Shown here: one piece after another, positions 1-12,250 of the stretch
How positions within the stretch are numbered: position 1 is the stretch's first letter
Layout of the letters: each line of letters starts with the position of its first letter
NCBI RefSeq assembly: GCF_932294415.1
Contig: NC_065538.1
Location: forward strand, 76,893,834-76,957,833
Origin: Quercus robur
Lineage: Eukaryota; Streptophyta; Magnoliopsida; Fagales; Fagaceae
Reading direction: 5' to 3'
Length of the DNA stretch: 64,000 nucleotides
Program-made: the position numbers and the translations under genes
Notes under the pieces: generated by a model
Database searches by the model: none
Told to the model about the DNA's origin: nothing
The model's input: only the letters and a program-made list of their open reading frames with translations

Positions 1-824
1 ATATAATCCCAAATAATTACAATAAAAATCAACCCAAATAACAACAAGATTAGGCCAAACAACAACAAATTAACAAAATATTCAACAAAAACCCATTCAA
101 AAAAATAAAAAATAAAAATCCCTAATCATTCTGGCTCATAATCCGTTCAACCTATTCTAAAAAAATAATCATTAATTTCATTTTTTCTAAAAAAATGGTA
201 CTAAGAGAGATATTGTAATTGTGAGTTCTCCTCAGCAAAACCAACAATTCTACTCTTCTTGGTGGCATATCTCTCTCTCTCTCTCTCTTATTTTATTATT
301 CTTAGTTTAGCATTCGCAGTTTTTATTTTATCTCTCATTTATCTTTTTTTTTTTTGTTTTTTTAGTTTTGTTACTAAAAAAAATTGTAAAATTTCATATA
401 TATAATTTTTTTTAATAATATCCATATATTCAAGTACTTTTTATTATATTTTATGCAATTTAAATTTCTTACTTATTGCATTTCTCACTTCATGTGATTA
501 CCACCAAAAAAAAAAACATATTTCCAGCTGTGCAATGACAATGTCCATCAATAATAAAGTTTCCCAATGGTTTATTTGGTGGCTCCTGTGGCCTGCCCTT
601 CATGATCAGGAATCTGACCGACCTGGCTGGCATGTGGATCTTCCTAAGTCAATGTTTCATGTTTTGACCTTTAATCAATTGGCTAATTATAATTAAGCCA
701 TTGGGAATTAATAAAAGGTTTATAAGCTGGTTACCCACTTGCAGAGACTCTTTCTTTTTCTTTTCTTTTTTTTTTCTTTTTTTTTTTTTTTTTGAAAGCG
801 GTAAGAAGACAGGGTTTATTTTGT
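1..824. other. AT-rich intergenic DNA, no gene seen
   Basis: No coding signal is supported here. The stretch holds a short CT microsatellite near 271-288 and several homopolymer A and T runs. The only long reading frame is lysine-rich and follows a poly-pyrimidine tract, so it was not accepted as a gene. Confidence 0.6.
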
Positions 825-1004
825 GAGTAATGTTGGATACATTAACTTTGGTATAGTTTGTGTTACAACTCGTCATATGATAAGTTATGATTAGTAAGGA
901 TGTGTCAGTAGGTCATATAGGGGCATGCCCTTACCAATCATAACTTGTTATATAACAAGTTGTAGTATAAAGTTGTGTTAAAATTAATGTACTAAGTATT
1001 ACTC
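825..1004. mobile_element. Foldback MITE (about 180 bp)
   Basis: The two halves are inverted copies of each other over most of the length. The left arm begins gagtaatgttgg and the right arm ends aagtattactc. The inner arms at about 862-900 and 934-970 pair almost continuously around a short loop. No coding capacity is present. This structure is typical of a non-autonomous miniature inverted-repeat element. The superfamily is not assigned because I could not define a clear target-site duplication. Confidence 0.6.
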
Positions 1005-2343
1005 TTTGTAGGACAACAAAGGATATTATAAAAAAAAAAAAAAAAAATCATAATAGCATATCCTTTTCTTGGTTATTGTAATTGCATGTTGGTCATGTTT
1101 ATACCAATAAAGCAAGTCTTCTGTGTCTCTGTTGCAACTTGCAAGGCACAAATTAACTTCCTTCGGTAAATATTTTTGTTTAATAGAGGTTAATGCTAAT
1201 TCCAAGTAAAAGTAAAAGACATAAACACAAAGTACTTTATGTTAAAAGAAGATTAAAGAAATATTAAACACTGATAAGACCCTCTTTTTAACTTTTTGAC
1301 CAAACACAAATCTATTGTAAATTCTTAAAATCTACATTTAAGATTCTTTTGTTTCACAAGATAGCTAGTTCTTTTAATTTCAGACCGCCAAATCCAGTTG
1401 TCGAATTCAAGAACTTTCTGATTATTGTATGACCGATCAAAATCACACCACGCTCTTAGATGCAAACACATGGAGCCCACCTCCATTTTTAATTTCTGCC
1501 AGAACCCGTTGGAGGGCAGCCTGGCTTTCTCTAAGTTCCAGTTCGGCACTTATCCATTTTTTGTATTTTCATTTTCATTTCAATTCCTATATTGCCCATG
1601 TCGGTACTTAGTACTTTCATCTTTTTTTTTTTTGCCTCAAAAATAAAAAAGTACTTTTATTTTTGATAAATGTCAAAGCATTGAGTATAATACTAAACCC
1701 CCCATTTAAAAAAAAAAAAAAAAGTATTGATTAATACAGTGAAGGGATGGTGTTCCCATGAACAAAAAGAATTGACTGAAAAGAAAAGCTACTTAGGTGC
1801 ATAATTTATAAAATTAGAACAATTAATGAATGATTTTTATTTTTGTTATTGAAAATGAACTATTTCAATAGGCTTCAATCCACATATAATAAAAACAATC
1901 TTCCACATAACATCACGTTTGACTATTATCTTCATATGGGAAAAAACCAAAAAAGAAAAAGAGAAAAGAGAGAGTTAAATATTATGGGTTGTAATACATT
2001 TGTCTTATACTTTTTTTGGGTCAAGTAATACAAGAAAGAAATATAACTCTATAAGACTAATTTTCTTTTCCCCATATTCATATATAAATCATAAAATTTG
2101 ATGTAGAAAACATTTAAGTAACTATATAATATGACCAATTATTAGCTCATTATTATCGAATAACGTACATACGTTTGAATAGTATTACATGGGCAAAAAT
2201 GTACATACAAATAACTAAATTATTAACCAGACAATCTTCATGTGCAAAATCCTTATTCAAATACTGGCCATTTAATGCAACTGCTTCTCAGAGATCCCAG
2301 CTTAGAAGCCTCTTTCTCTTCCCCCAAAGTCCTTCAGCCCAAA
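1005..2343. other. Upstream region of the XTH gene, no other gene seen
   Basis: AT-rich sequence with poly-A and poly-T runs lies between the foldback MITE and the XTH start codon. No convincing TATA box was picked out. Short frames near 1325-1646 overlap on both strands and show no family signature. Confidence 0.5.
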
Positions 2344-4018
2344 ATGGAAAGAAGAGTCTCTCCAATGCCCACTCTTCTTTTCATTGCAGCTCTAATGGCT
2401 GCTTCTTACTTTATTATATCTGAAGCAGCTGATTCTAAAGGATCATTTCAAGACAATTTCGATATAATGTGGTCTCAGGAGCATTTTTCAACCTCCCCAG
2501 ATGGGCAGATCTGGTATCTCTCATTAGACAAAGAAACAGGTAACACAAATATGTACACAAGATTAGCTATACTTAATTCTATTTTTGCTTGCTTTAGTTT
2601 AAAGATATAGTCTTTGTGATAAGAAACTTATATAGTGTAGTTTATGTTTTCTTTTATTGTATTGTTGAATAGGCTGTGGATTTCAAACAAAGCAAAGATA
2701 TAGATTTGGGTGGTTTAGCATGAAGCTCAAGTTGGTCGGAGGTGACTCTGCCGGTGTAGTGACAGCTTACTATGTAAGTCAAACATTGAATCTTATTGCT
2801 TCATATTTATAGCATTTGTATTTGTAATTAGAGATTGGCTAATTAAAATGATTGGAAAAAATTTATGTTGTAGATGTGCACTGAAAATGGGGCAGGGCCA
2901 ACGAGAGATGAGTTAGATATTGAGTTCTTGGGGAATAGGACTGGGCAGCCTTATCTTATTCAGACTAATGTGTACAAGAATGGGACTGGTGGCCGTGAGA
3001 TGAGGCATATGCTTTGGTTTGACCCCACTGAGGATTTCCATTCCTATTCTGTACTCTGGAACAACCACCAGATTGTGTAAGTTTCTCTTACCATTGAAAT
3101 TCACTCTTTTTTCTCTGAGCTACTTGTTTAGATTCTCCTCCCCACTTGTACATGTGGTTACTCATCAAACACTTCGATGCAGTCACCGTAAATATCGGAG
3201 ACAAAAGATGTCTTAGTTACTCTGTTGCTTTTGACTGAATGAGGAATACATAGACACAAACATTTTTCACAATTGCTAACATGTCCGGTTATGATTGAAG
3301 CAACTTTTCAGCAGTCACAAGTAAACAGTATGAAAATTTTGTGATTGGTGGTGTACATATGTTTATCAAAATTCAACCATATACATGTATTGGTCAAAAC
3401 TTACGCAGTTGAATTTAATTATACTTAAGAAAAAATAATAACATTCCGATTGTGTTACATTAGTCCATACAATTACATGATTGAATTTATTTGAGAAACT
3501 TAAGGTATGCACCAAAGTTTTGTATACAAAGAAACAAGGGGAATTCTAACATGGGCTTTGGAAGAACTTATACTGACAGTTACTAACTTGAATTGCTATT
3601 CAAATATGCAAACAGGTTTTTTGTGGATAGTACTCCCGTAAGAGTGTTCAAGAACAATGGGGAAGCAAATAATTTCTTCCCCAACGAAAAGCCCATGTAC
3701 TTGTTTTCTAGCATATGGAATGCCGATGATTGGGCCACAAGAGGTGGGCTCGAGAAGACAGACTGGAAGAAGGCCCCATTTGTGTCCTCTTACAAAGACT
3801 TCAGTGTTGATGGTTGCCAATGGGAAGATCCATACCCTGCATGTGTTTCAACCACCACTCGAAATTGGTGGGATCAGTATTCTGCTTGGCATCTCTCTGA
3901 TTCTCAAAAAATGGATTATGCTTGGGTGCAGAGAAACCTTGTTATTTATGATTATTGCAAGGACTATGAAAGGTTCCCCACATTGCCGGTAGAGTGTTCA
4001 TTGAGTCCATGGGATTGA
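2344..4018 (+). CDS. XTH8-like: Xyloglucan endotransglucosylase/hydrolase, XTH8-like
   Basis: This cell-wall enzyme (glycoside hydrolase family 16) cuts and rejoins xyloglucan chains in the apoplast during wall loosening and growth. Four exons fit GT-AG introns with consistent phase: 2344-2539, 2673-2773, 2874-3076 and 3616-4018, encoding 300 residues plus stop, a normal XTH length. A hydrophobic signal peptide covers about residues 1-29. The catalytic motif DELDIEFLG lies at about residues 111-119, with Glu112 as nucleophile and Glu116 as acid/base. The family's N-glycosylation site NRT follows at 120-122. The C-terminal XET_C region has the expected cysteines ([19 protein letters not shown]). 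From memory the sequence closely matches Arabidopsis XTH8 in the middle and C-terminal parts. The start codon is the first ATG that gives a signal peptide directly; an in-frame upstream ATG at 2242 would add 34 non-signal-like residues. The gene looks intact. Confidence 0.93.
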
Positions 4019-7000
4019 TGAGCAAAGTGATAAGGGATAAATACTACTTTATTTTTTATTTATTTATTTTCATATTTCATATTACATTGGTAAAAAAATG
4101 TGTAGTTTTGTGTCATTATTTTATTTGATTATTATTTAGATATTTAATTTATTCAAAATTTTATTTTGAATTCAAATATCTTCTTTTGCTAGATTTACAT
4201 TTATATGTTGAGTTGTGACTTTAAACTTCTTACAAAAGTAATCAATGAAATTACTATATAGAGTAATGTCACACAAAAATAAGGCCAGCTTATCTTTTGA
4301 TGTTGAAACTTGTTTAAAGCTTAGAAACTTTGAAGTTCAAACTTGTCTCATAAATAGTTGAAAATTTATTTGTATGTTAAAAATAAAGTAGAATGGCCAA
4401 GTATGAATAGCCTAAAAATATTCAAATGTTGACATTATAAATTTCCATATTTTCATATACTTCTATTTAAATAAAGAATTAGATATGTTTGTAGATTCAT
4501 GAAATAAAAATAAAAATAAAAATAATTTATTTTCATGTTTATGTTTATTTTTATAATGTTTTTGTTTAAAAAATTTTATTCAAATAATGATAAATATTAA
4601 TTAATATATTTTTACTCTTTTTAGACCTTTAAAATTATGTATAAAAAATCAACAAGTAAGTTGACATTTATTAGTTATATGATATCCTTGATTACATGCA
4701 AGCCACGCCAATAAACATACAAAAGCAAAATAAAATTAACTATAATTATTTTATTGGAATTTAATTACAATGATAATTTTAAAAAATGCAATATAACATT
4801 ATACACCTTGGCACTTTGTTGTTATTGCAATTGTGTGGCATGTACCCATTTCACCAAAAGAAAAAAAAAAAATAAATAAAATCAACTGTGTCCTTTGGTA
4901 TTCTTTCAATTCGAGAATTATAAAATAACTTAAGTCCAAACTAGTCGCAACAAAATATAGATTATAACTTACTAGAGCTAAAACATGATAATATATCTAA
5001 AACTGAACAGCTACACTAACTCTCAAAAACTTAATGGAAATTGGAGTTATGCTTTTTACATTAAGCACACTCGACATATAACTAAAAAAATAAAATATAT
5101 CAAAGCTTTATTTTTTAAAGAAAAAAAATGTATCAAAGCTATCAACTCTAAATCTATGATCGCTAATAATATTTAAATTAATATCTTTTTATTATTTACA
5201 CGTACATTAAAAAAAAAAAAAAAAGATACTTATAAATGAACCCATAAGTGTGATTCCTAGTAGTGTTGCAACGTGATCAACTAATTTAGGAACCGCATAT
5301 GATATGAATTTGTAGTCCACAATATTTTGACCAATTTAGACTATGGTTGCCAACTAGAAAGCAGAAACTCATCTCTTTCAAATTGACTTCTTTGGAAGAT
5401 TAATAAAATATCAGTGATTTTCTTTTTTGGCTTCAAATGAGCCTTGCAAGTGAGGATAAAAATTTCATCAAAAACAATTTACATCTAATATAAAAGGTAA
5501 GACTATCTTTAGATACTTAAACTTGTTTAAAACTTAGAAACTTTGTTGCTTAGCTTCTTTCTCATAAATAGTAAGAATATCTTATCAAAAAAAAAAAATA
5601 GTAAGAATATGATTTATATGTTAGAAACGAAAGAGAAAACAGTATGAATAGCCTTAAAAATTCAAAATTTGACATAGAAATTTCTATATTTTCCTATGCT
5701 TCTATATGAAAAATTTGTAACATATGTGTTTGTGGAATCAAATTAAAAAAATATATATTTATTTAAATGTTTATGTTTAATTTTATGATGTTTTATTCAA
5801 GTGTTGTATTCAAAAATAATTATTTTAAACAAATATATTTGTAACCCTTTTAGATTGTTTTAATTAGTATGAAAAAAAAAAAAAAAAAAAGTTGGAATTT
5901 CCCAAACTTTAAAAAAAAAAAAAAATCAATATTTTATAGATCCATAGTGGTCGTGTATATATATATATATATATTTAAGGCATAATCTTTGCTGTCTTAA
6001 TTCTTTAAATGGTTTTTAGAGCATGCATGAAGATTATCCAACTTCGCCTTAGTGTGTCTTTTTCTTAAGAATACTTTTATCGATAATGGTTTACAGTTAG
6101 CTAAAAGAGTAAAAGTGAGTTATTTACAATGTCTTAAACACCATAATTTTAGCTAGGACAAAGTTAATTTGTAGGCAATGACTACAAACTCCCACTAAAA
6201 AAATTAATATGGCTACATAATTTAAAAAGTCTAAAAATTGAATTGCATTTTTCTTAAAATATATGTTAAACTTCGTTCAAATCAAATATTATTTACTATT
6301 CAATCCATAAATTTATTTTATATGGATAATTAAATATTACAAAAACTTGAAATTTAAACGTTTGATTGATGATATATTTATTGATTTTTTTTTATCTTTT
6401 CGAAATTTTGCAAACATGAAAGATATTATAAGAAAATTTAATATAATGTTGGATTTGTCAAAATTCACATCTAATAAAATAATTGGGAATTTTGTAGCCA
6501 TTGCCAACAAACTAGCTTGTAGACAACCTTTGTTCTTTTAGTTATTATATAACTCTTCTTATGTTTTAATTTAATGTTGTTTTAGTTAAGAATTGATAGA
6601 TTTTTAAAAAAATTATTGATTAGTTAGTAGCTAGTATAAAATTCATTTTAGATCATATTATTTTTTTTTTAAAGAAATTATAATCTTAAAGGAGTCGAAA
6701 TTATAATTTTTACTGGATATGAATTACAAACAATGGATCGTAAACTTATATAATCTTAAACTCATAATATTATTGTGGTCCACTCACATTTTTAAACTCA
6801 TAATGCAAACAAGATCGGATCTTAGACGCCTCTTGTATAACGACAAAAGGATTAAATATTTGCTTATGCTAACATTCGAAAAACAAGATGAATAAGTAAT
6901 TCCATTGTGATTAAAAAAAAAAATAATAAAAAGACTAATTTCTTCATAGTAAATCTACAAAAGAGTTATGATTCATAATTTTGACCACCCACATAGACTT

Positions 7001-7967
7001 CGTGTTACCATGTGCCTTTTTTATTTATAATTAAAGTGTAGTGGGATCGTGGTTTTTATGTTTTTTTTTTTTTTTTAATTGAACTTTCTTTTAACTTTGC
7101 CTATTAATATATATATATTTCAACTGCTTGTAAGTTATCGGTTGAGTTGTGGTTTGCCTTTTTAATTATTAGAATCTGTTTCCTCTTTTTTGTATGTGGT
7201 TGTTTCTAAATAATAAAAAAATAATAATAATTTGTATATATATTTTTTTTTGAGAATAATAATTTGTATACTTGATTCTTAACCTTTGATTTTTTTTTTT
7301 AAATCATTTTTATAACAAACAAAAATAGAATTCTTGAAACGTAGAGCTCATTACCTACCATTACCCCTTATCCATTCCCCATATTCTCCAATCTCCATCA
7401 TTCTAAGGAAGCCTTCCAAGTTTTTTACTATAAACGCTCCATCCAAGCCATGTATGATCCTTTTGAACCTTTGGAAACAAAGGTTGAAAATTGAGAATCA
7501 AATTATAATTTAACATGTGAATAAATAAAAGTGAGAATAAAAAATTAAGGAAAACTATATGGTAATATCATATATATATATATATATATATATTATGAAT
7601 CCGAATATGGTTTTTTTTTTTTTTTTTAGAAAAGTTAAGAAATTGTATTGATAAAGTGGAAACTCAAATACAAGTAAAGGCCAATTTTTACATGATCCAT
7701 TTAATTGAAGTGTAATAATATATTCACAAATTTTTTTATAATTTTACAATAAATCATGTAGGTTGCAAATTATTATTGGTTCTAAGTTTTTAGTTTTAAC
7801 ATGTACCCACCCACCCCTAAAATTAATTATTTATTTAGCTATTAAACCGACTCTTTCTGGGCTTTCCCCTGGCACCTATATATTAAGGCCCAAACGAAAC
7901 TGTATAGTTAGGGCTCCGATTTTCTCAGAGCAAAAACAAAAACAAAAATTCACAGTTTTTGACAACA
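4019..7967. other. Long AT-rich intergenic region with a dispersed direct repeat
   Basis: No gene is supported in about 3.9 kb. The segments at about 4300-4640 and 5510-5880 are diverged direct copies of each other, sharing phrases such as aaacttgtttaaa, agtatgaatagcct and atgtttatgttta. AT microsatellites occur near 5954-5974 and 7567-7594, with several long T runs. The end of this region is the CRIPT promoter. Confidence 0.55.
7877..7885 (+). promoter_or_regulatory. Probable TATA box of CRIPT
   Basis: TATATATTA lies about 90 bp upstream of the CRIPT start codon. It is followed by a GGCCCA element, a motif common in promoters of plant housekeeping genes, and then an A-rich leader. The position would put transcription start near 7910. 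This is inferred from spacing only. Confidence 0.45.
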
Positions 7968-8251
7968 ATGGTGTGCGAGAAGTGTAAGTTCTTTGATTTC
8001 TTTTTTTTTTTTTTCCTTTTCCCCCAAATTTTCGATTCTTATATATTCGATTCCTTTAATTAATCATCAAATGCTTAATTTTATAATTGAGATTATTAAG
8101 AATAATTAATGATTGTTGTTATTGTTGTTGTTATAGGTGAGAAGAAGCTAACGAAGGTGATAGTACCAGACAAGTGGAAAGCAGGTGCAAGCAACACCAC
8201 TGAAGGCGGTGGCCGCAAGATCAACGAGAACAAGCTCCTCTCCAAAAAGAG

Positions 8252-8288
<37 letters not shown>

Positions 8289-10284
8289 ATTTTTTTTAGT
8301 ATTAGATTTTCTTGCTCTGTTGAATGATTTACTTGTTTGGGTTACTATGTTAGAAACAAAAAAAGGGGTTTTTTTTTTAAAAAAATTATTAATTATTATA
8401 TAGGATCAACTAAAAGGAATTTTTTTTATTTTTTTTTATTTTTTTATTTTTTATAATTATTGCGAAAGAGTTAGCTAAAATTGAAATATTTTATATTATG
8501 GTCCAATCTAATGAAATCAAGTTTGTAACTTTTGTAATGCCGGCGCGAAAGAGTGATAAGCTAACTATAAATCTTACTAGGAAAATGTTGGGAATTTGTT
8601 TTTTTATTTATGTTGTTGATGCGACACCAATCATGTTATTGTCATGTTAGTTTGTAATCTTTTTGTAGTGGAAATTGGTAGTAAATTTAGTTTTCTTTTT
8701 TCGTCTAGTGAAAAGTAAATAAAGCAATTCTGGTGTGAATTTTGATTGATGAGATTTTGTTACTCATGACGTACTATTACTATCATGGGCACATTGTTAA
8801 TATTTGTATTTGATTTTGTTTGTGCAAGGACTAAGGATTTGTGGAGCTTTTCTGGTTTTCCTTTGATATATGTGTGTTTTTTGACATGGGTTTTATTGCA
8901 ATGCATGCTGAAAGGGCTGTTTTTGTACCACAGCATTTGCAGTTTTGATTAGTTTCATGTTCGGCTACAAAACTATGATTATTGTGTAGATTTTGTTTAA
9001 TTGAGTTCGTAATTACAATTGGAGAGATGGAGTGTAAAGGGATTTTGGTGAGTTCTGAACTTGCAAGCTCTTTTTCTATTGTGAGAATTGACTAGGCTAG
9101 ATTACTATCACACAAATAAACCGAGCACTGCAGCTAGTGATCTTGATTTTAAAATTCTAATAGTTGTAATGGGGTCTGTAGACGCATGTTCAAATTATAG
9201 GGCTAAGTGCAATTCCTGTGTAAAATAGTTTACATAAAATTTAGATCAACTTGAGTTGCATCAGATGTGTATCAGAGAGGACTGTTCTAGCAAATTGTTT
9301 CATCTTGTTATCTTCTTTAGTTAAGGTAATAACTAATAGCAAATATAGGTCACACTTTTAACTATTTAGTTGATGTTGTGCAGATATTGTGAAGGATTGT
9401 TGTGACGCTAGAATGAGTTAGATACAGAATTGGACAAATTTCACTCTAGGTCTAGGTACACCACAAATATTAAAGTATTTTATGTGACAGGTTGCATATT
9501 GTGCGTTGATTTGGGCAGATATAAGTTAAAATTTGTTGTAACAATGAGTATGGCCTCGGATAGGGTTCGAGGGGCCTCAAGTAATGTTGTTGTGTACAAG
9601 AGTTCATGTAGCCGACTCAATCAGTTAGGATCAAGGCTTTAGTTGAGTTGAGTTGAGTTATAGCTTAAACTTTATTGTTGCGTTCATTGGAGTTGCTAAC
9701 TTTGTAATGCAGAATATATTTATTTAGTATGCTGATTTTCATGTAACATCTTTGCCTATTGTAGTTAATTTTAACGGTCAGCGTTGTCAATTTAGGTTTG
9801 CATTTTAATAAACTTATCCAGAGTATTTTTTTTCCTTGCAGATGGACTCCATACGGCAATACAAAATGCATCATATGCAAGCAACAAGTACACCAGGAAG
9901 CCAAGTACTGTCACACCTGTGCTTATTCGAAAGGTACTGACTATGATGAGCAATACTAGGGACATGACTCTTTTCACAATTTGCTAAGGTGGCAAGTTGT
10001 GATTGGTGCAACATCGCTTTCATAGATGGCCCATCACTTATACCACTTATATTATGCATCAATCACAACATGTCACCTCAACAATTTATGAAAAAAGTTA
10101 TGAATGATTTTGTGCCACTAAACTTACTGAATTATTATTTGATGTTGCTTATCTGTTTGGTAATTATAATAGCTAAAGTTTCATGCTAGGAAACGTCTTA
10201 AATGTACTTTCTTGTGCAGGAGTCTGTGCAATGTGCGGTAAGCAAGTACTTGACACCAAGATTTACAAACAGAGCAATGTATGA
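7968..10284 (+). CDS. CRIPT: CRIPT-family cysteine-rich protein
   Basis: A small zinc-binding protein of the CRIPT family. The animal protein was first described as a PDZ-domain partner of PSD-95, and the family has more recently been tied to the minor spliceosome, which is the more plausible role in plants. Four exons fit: 7968-7983, 8137-8254, 9842-9933 and 10220-10284, giving 96 residues plus stop; the human protein has about 101. The start MVCEKCEKKL, the NTTEGGGRK..NENK block and four CxxC pairs (CEKC, CIIC, CHTC, CAMC) are all present. The C-terminus ends YKQSNV, close to the family's usual YKQTSV-type tail. Exon 1 carries only five codons plus one base. Intron 2 is long (about 1.6 kb) and intron 3 contains a foldback MITE. 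The gene looks intact. Confidence 0.93.
9960..10101. mobile_element. Foldback MITE in CRIPT intron 3
   Basis: The arms at about 9962-10013 and 10052-10101 are inverted copies: aaggtggcaagttgtgattggtgca on the left pairs with the reverse complement of tgcatcaatcacaacatgtcacct on the right, with a loop of about 40 bp. It has no coding capacity and lies wholly within the intron, clear of both splice sites. Confidence 0.6.
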
Positions 10285-11203
10285 CGCAGACCAGATACTA
10301 GCTGCCTTCTCTGTTAGTGTCTTTCCCTAAGTGAACTCGTCAAAATCATTAGAGGATGTAAACTTTCATTAACTATAACATGTATACTTGGTGTTAGTAA
10401 TGAAGAATAGCTCATTTTATATTCTGATGCTTTGTACTTGTAACCTAGATTATGGTGTTTCCATGTAAATTTATCTTTAAAATGGACAATTTCTTTCTGT
10501 AGATACAAGTGGCAAAATGTGCTTGGGTTTCAGATTTACTTTCTTTTATTTTTATTTTATTTTTATTTTAAATCCTCATGCATTTGCCTTTAATCCCAGT
10601 TTAGCATGGAGGTAATGATCAGGTGGCTAGGTTATCAATTGTGGTATAGGTTTTGAAGTTGCTATTATATGTCTTTCTTATTTTTTTAGTTGGCATTGAT
10701 AGGTCTGTAGTTGGTATTGCACCTCATCATCTGATTATCACTTATGTTTAGGGATGGCAACGGGTCAGAACAGGGGTGGATCATGGGTGCCTCGTCTTTA
10801 CCCTGTCCCCTTTTTGGTACTGGAAAAGCCTGCTTGGAGTGGGATAGGTAGGGCCGAGGTAGAGGTATTTTGTCATTCTTAATTAAGGGAATTTGTCATT
10901 GATGAGATGGAGATGAAAAAGAAAAGGAAGAGGTGGCAGTGAGAGTGCCGAGTTTGCGATAGATTGAATTACAAATCTTGGTAGGAAGTGATAGTTAGCA
11001 TGATAAAAACAGGAATAGTAGAGGCAACAAATTTTATCATTCCTTATCTAGCTTGTGTTGATAGGTTTGAGAATTCCATTCATTTAAAAGAAGTTGGACC
11101 CCTAAATAGTTTCCAAAAGATGTAGAGGAAGGAATTTGAAGAAGAGCTTGTAATTTAGAAAAACTGTTATATAGGGGTATTTTTCAAGATAGAGATTTCT
11201 ATT
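10285..11203. other. Intergenic DNA with a possible hAT terminus
   Basis: No gene is seen. The segment from 10750, starting gggatggcaacgggt, resembles a terminal sequence shared by many plant hAT-related repeats, but I could not find the matching far end. A perfect 13-bp inverted pair, gacccctaaatag at 11097-11109 and ctatttaggggtc at 11199-11211, brackets the left edge of the MULE. Confidence 0.35.
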
Positions 11204-11988
11204 TAGGGGTCTGACTTACCTCTAGTGAAAATCTAACAAGATATCTCTTTTTGTTTTAAACAGAAGTTGCCACATCACTCATTAATAAACCAATTGTGGA
11301 GATTAAAACTCAATCCCACCTCATTAAATTTTAAGCAAAAGATAATAGAGCCCACCCAAGACTAACGTTGCTGCTTCTTCTCATGTTAACAACGTTAAAG
11401 TTTTCACTAATGTTTTTTTTTTTTTTTTTTTTTTAACGTTAACAGTGCCCGCCCAAGTTCTCCCTTTTTTTTTTTTTTTTTTTTTTTTTTTAGCCTACCA
11501 AATCAGATTTTAGAACTGGGCTAAAGCATATGTGAAGATGTCATTTTCTGCAGGAATGACTACAACTCAATTGAGTGAGAGTAGAAACTCTGATTTGAAG
11601 GATTATTTACATGAATTTCTGAACTTTTCACCTACTAAAAAAAAAAAAGAAGATTATTTACTGTAATTTTGAAAGGACAGTCTTGTAATTTTGTAGTTTT
11701 TCATGATTACTACCTTAATCGTTTTTAATGAGGTGGCGTGCCCTTTGAATGGATAGTTTTTATTTTGGGTTTAAAATAATGCATGCCAAGTGCTTGAGAA
11801 AAGTTCCCAAAGAATTTCAAATAGGGCCAGAGCCAACTAGCATATACTGTAAAGGAAGCATTGTATTTGAAGGAATCATGCTAAGGCCAACTAGCAAACT
11901 GAAGCAGCTATAGCACTGCACCAGTTATGCAGCAGCGACAGCACTGCACTAGGCACCTATTAGAGATTTTATAACCGCAACAACATAG

Positions 11989-12036
<48 letters not shown>

Positions 12037-12078
12037 TTCCTGCAAGCCAATAGCACAGCAACATACTGTTCTTCCATA

Positions 12079-12117
<39 letters not shown>

Positions 12118-12209
12118 AGAAGAAGATACTATTCTTCCAATTTGCATAAATTGTTTGCTAAAAAAGTACAAAGTAGCATTGAACTTTGACCATTACAATC
12201 TTCAAGCTC

Positions 12210-12250
<41 letters not shown>

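Noticed and set aside
649-876. Minus-strand frame of 75 codons with a poly-lysine stretch
   Set aside because: It arises from a poly-pyrimidine tract and enters the foldback MITE. There is no other support.
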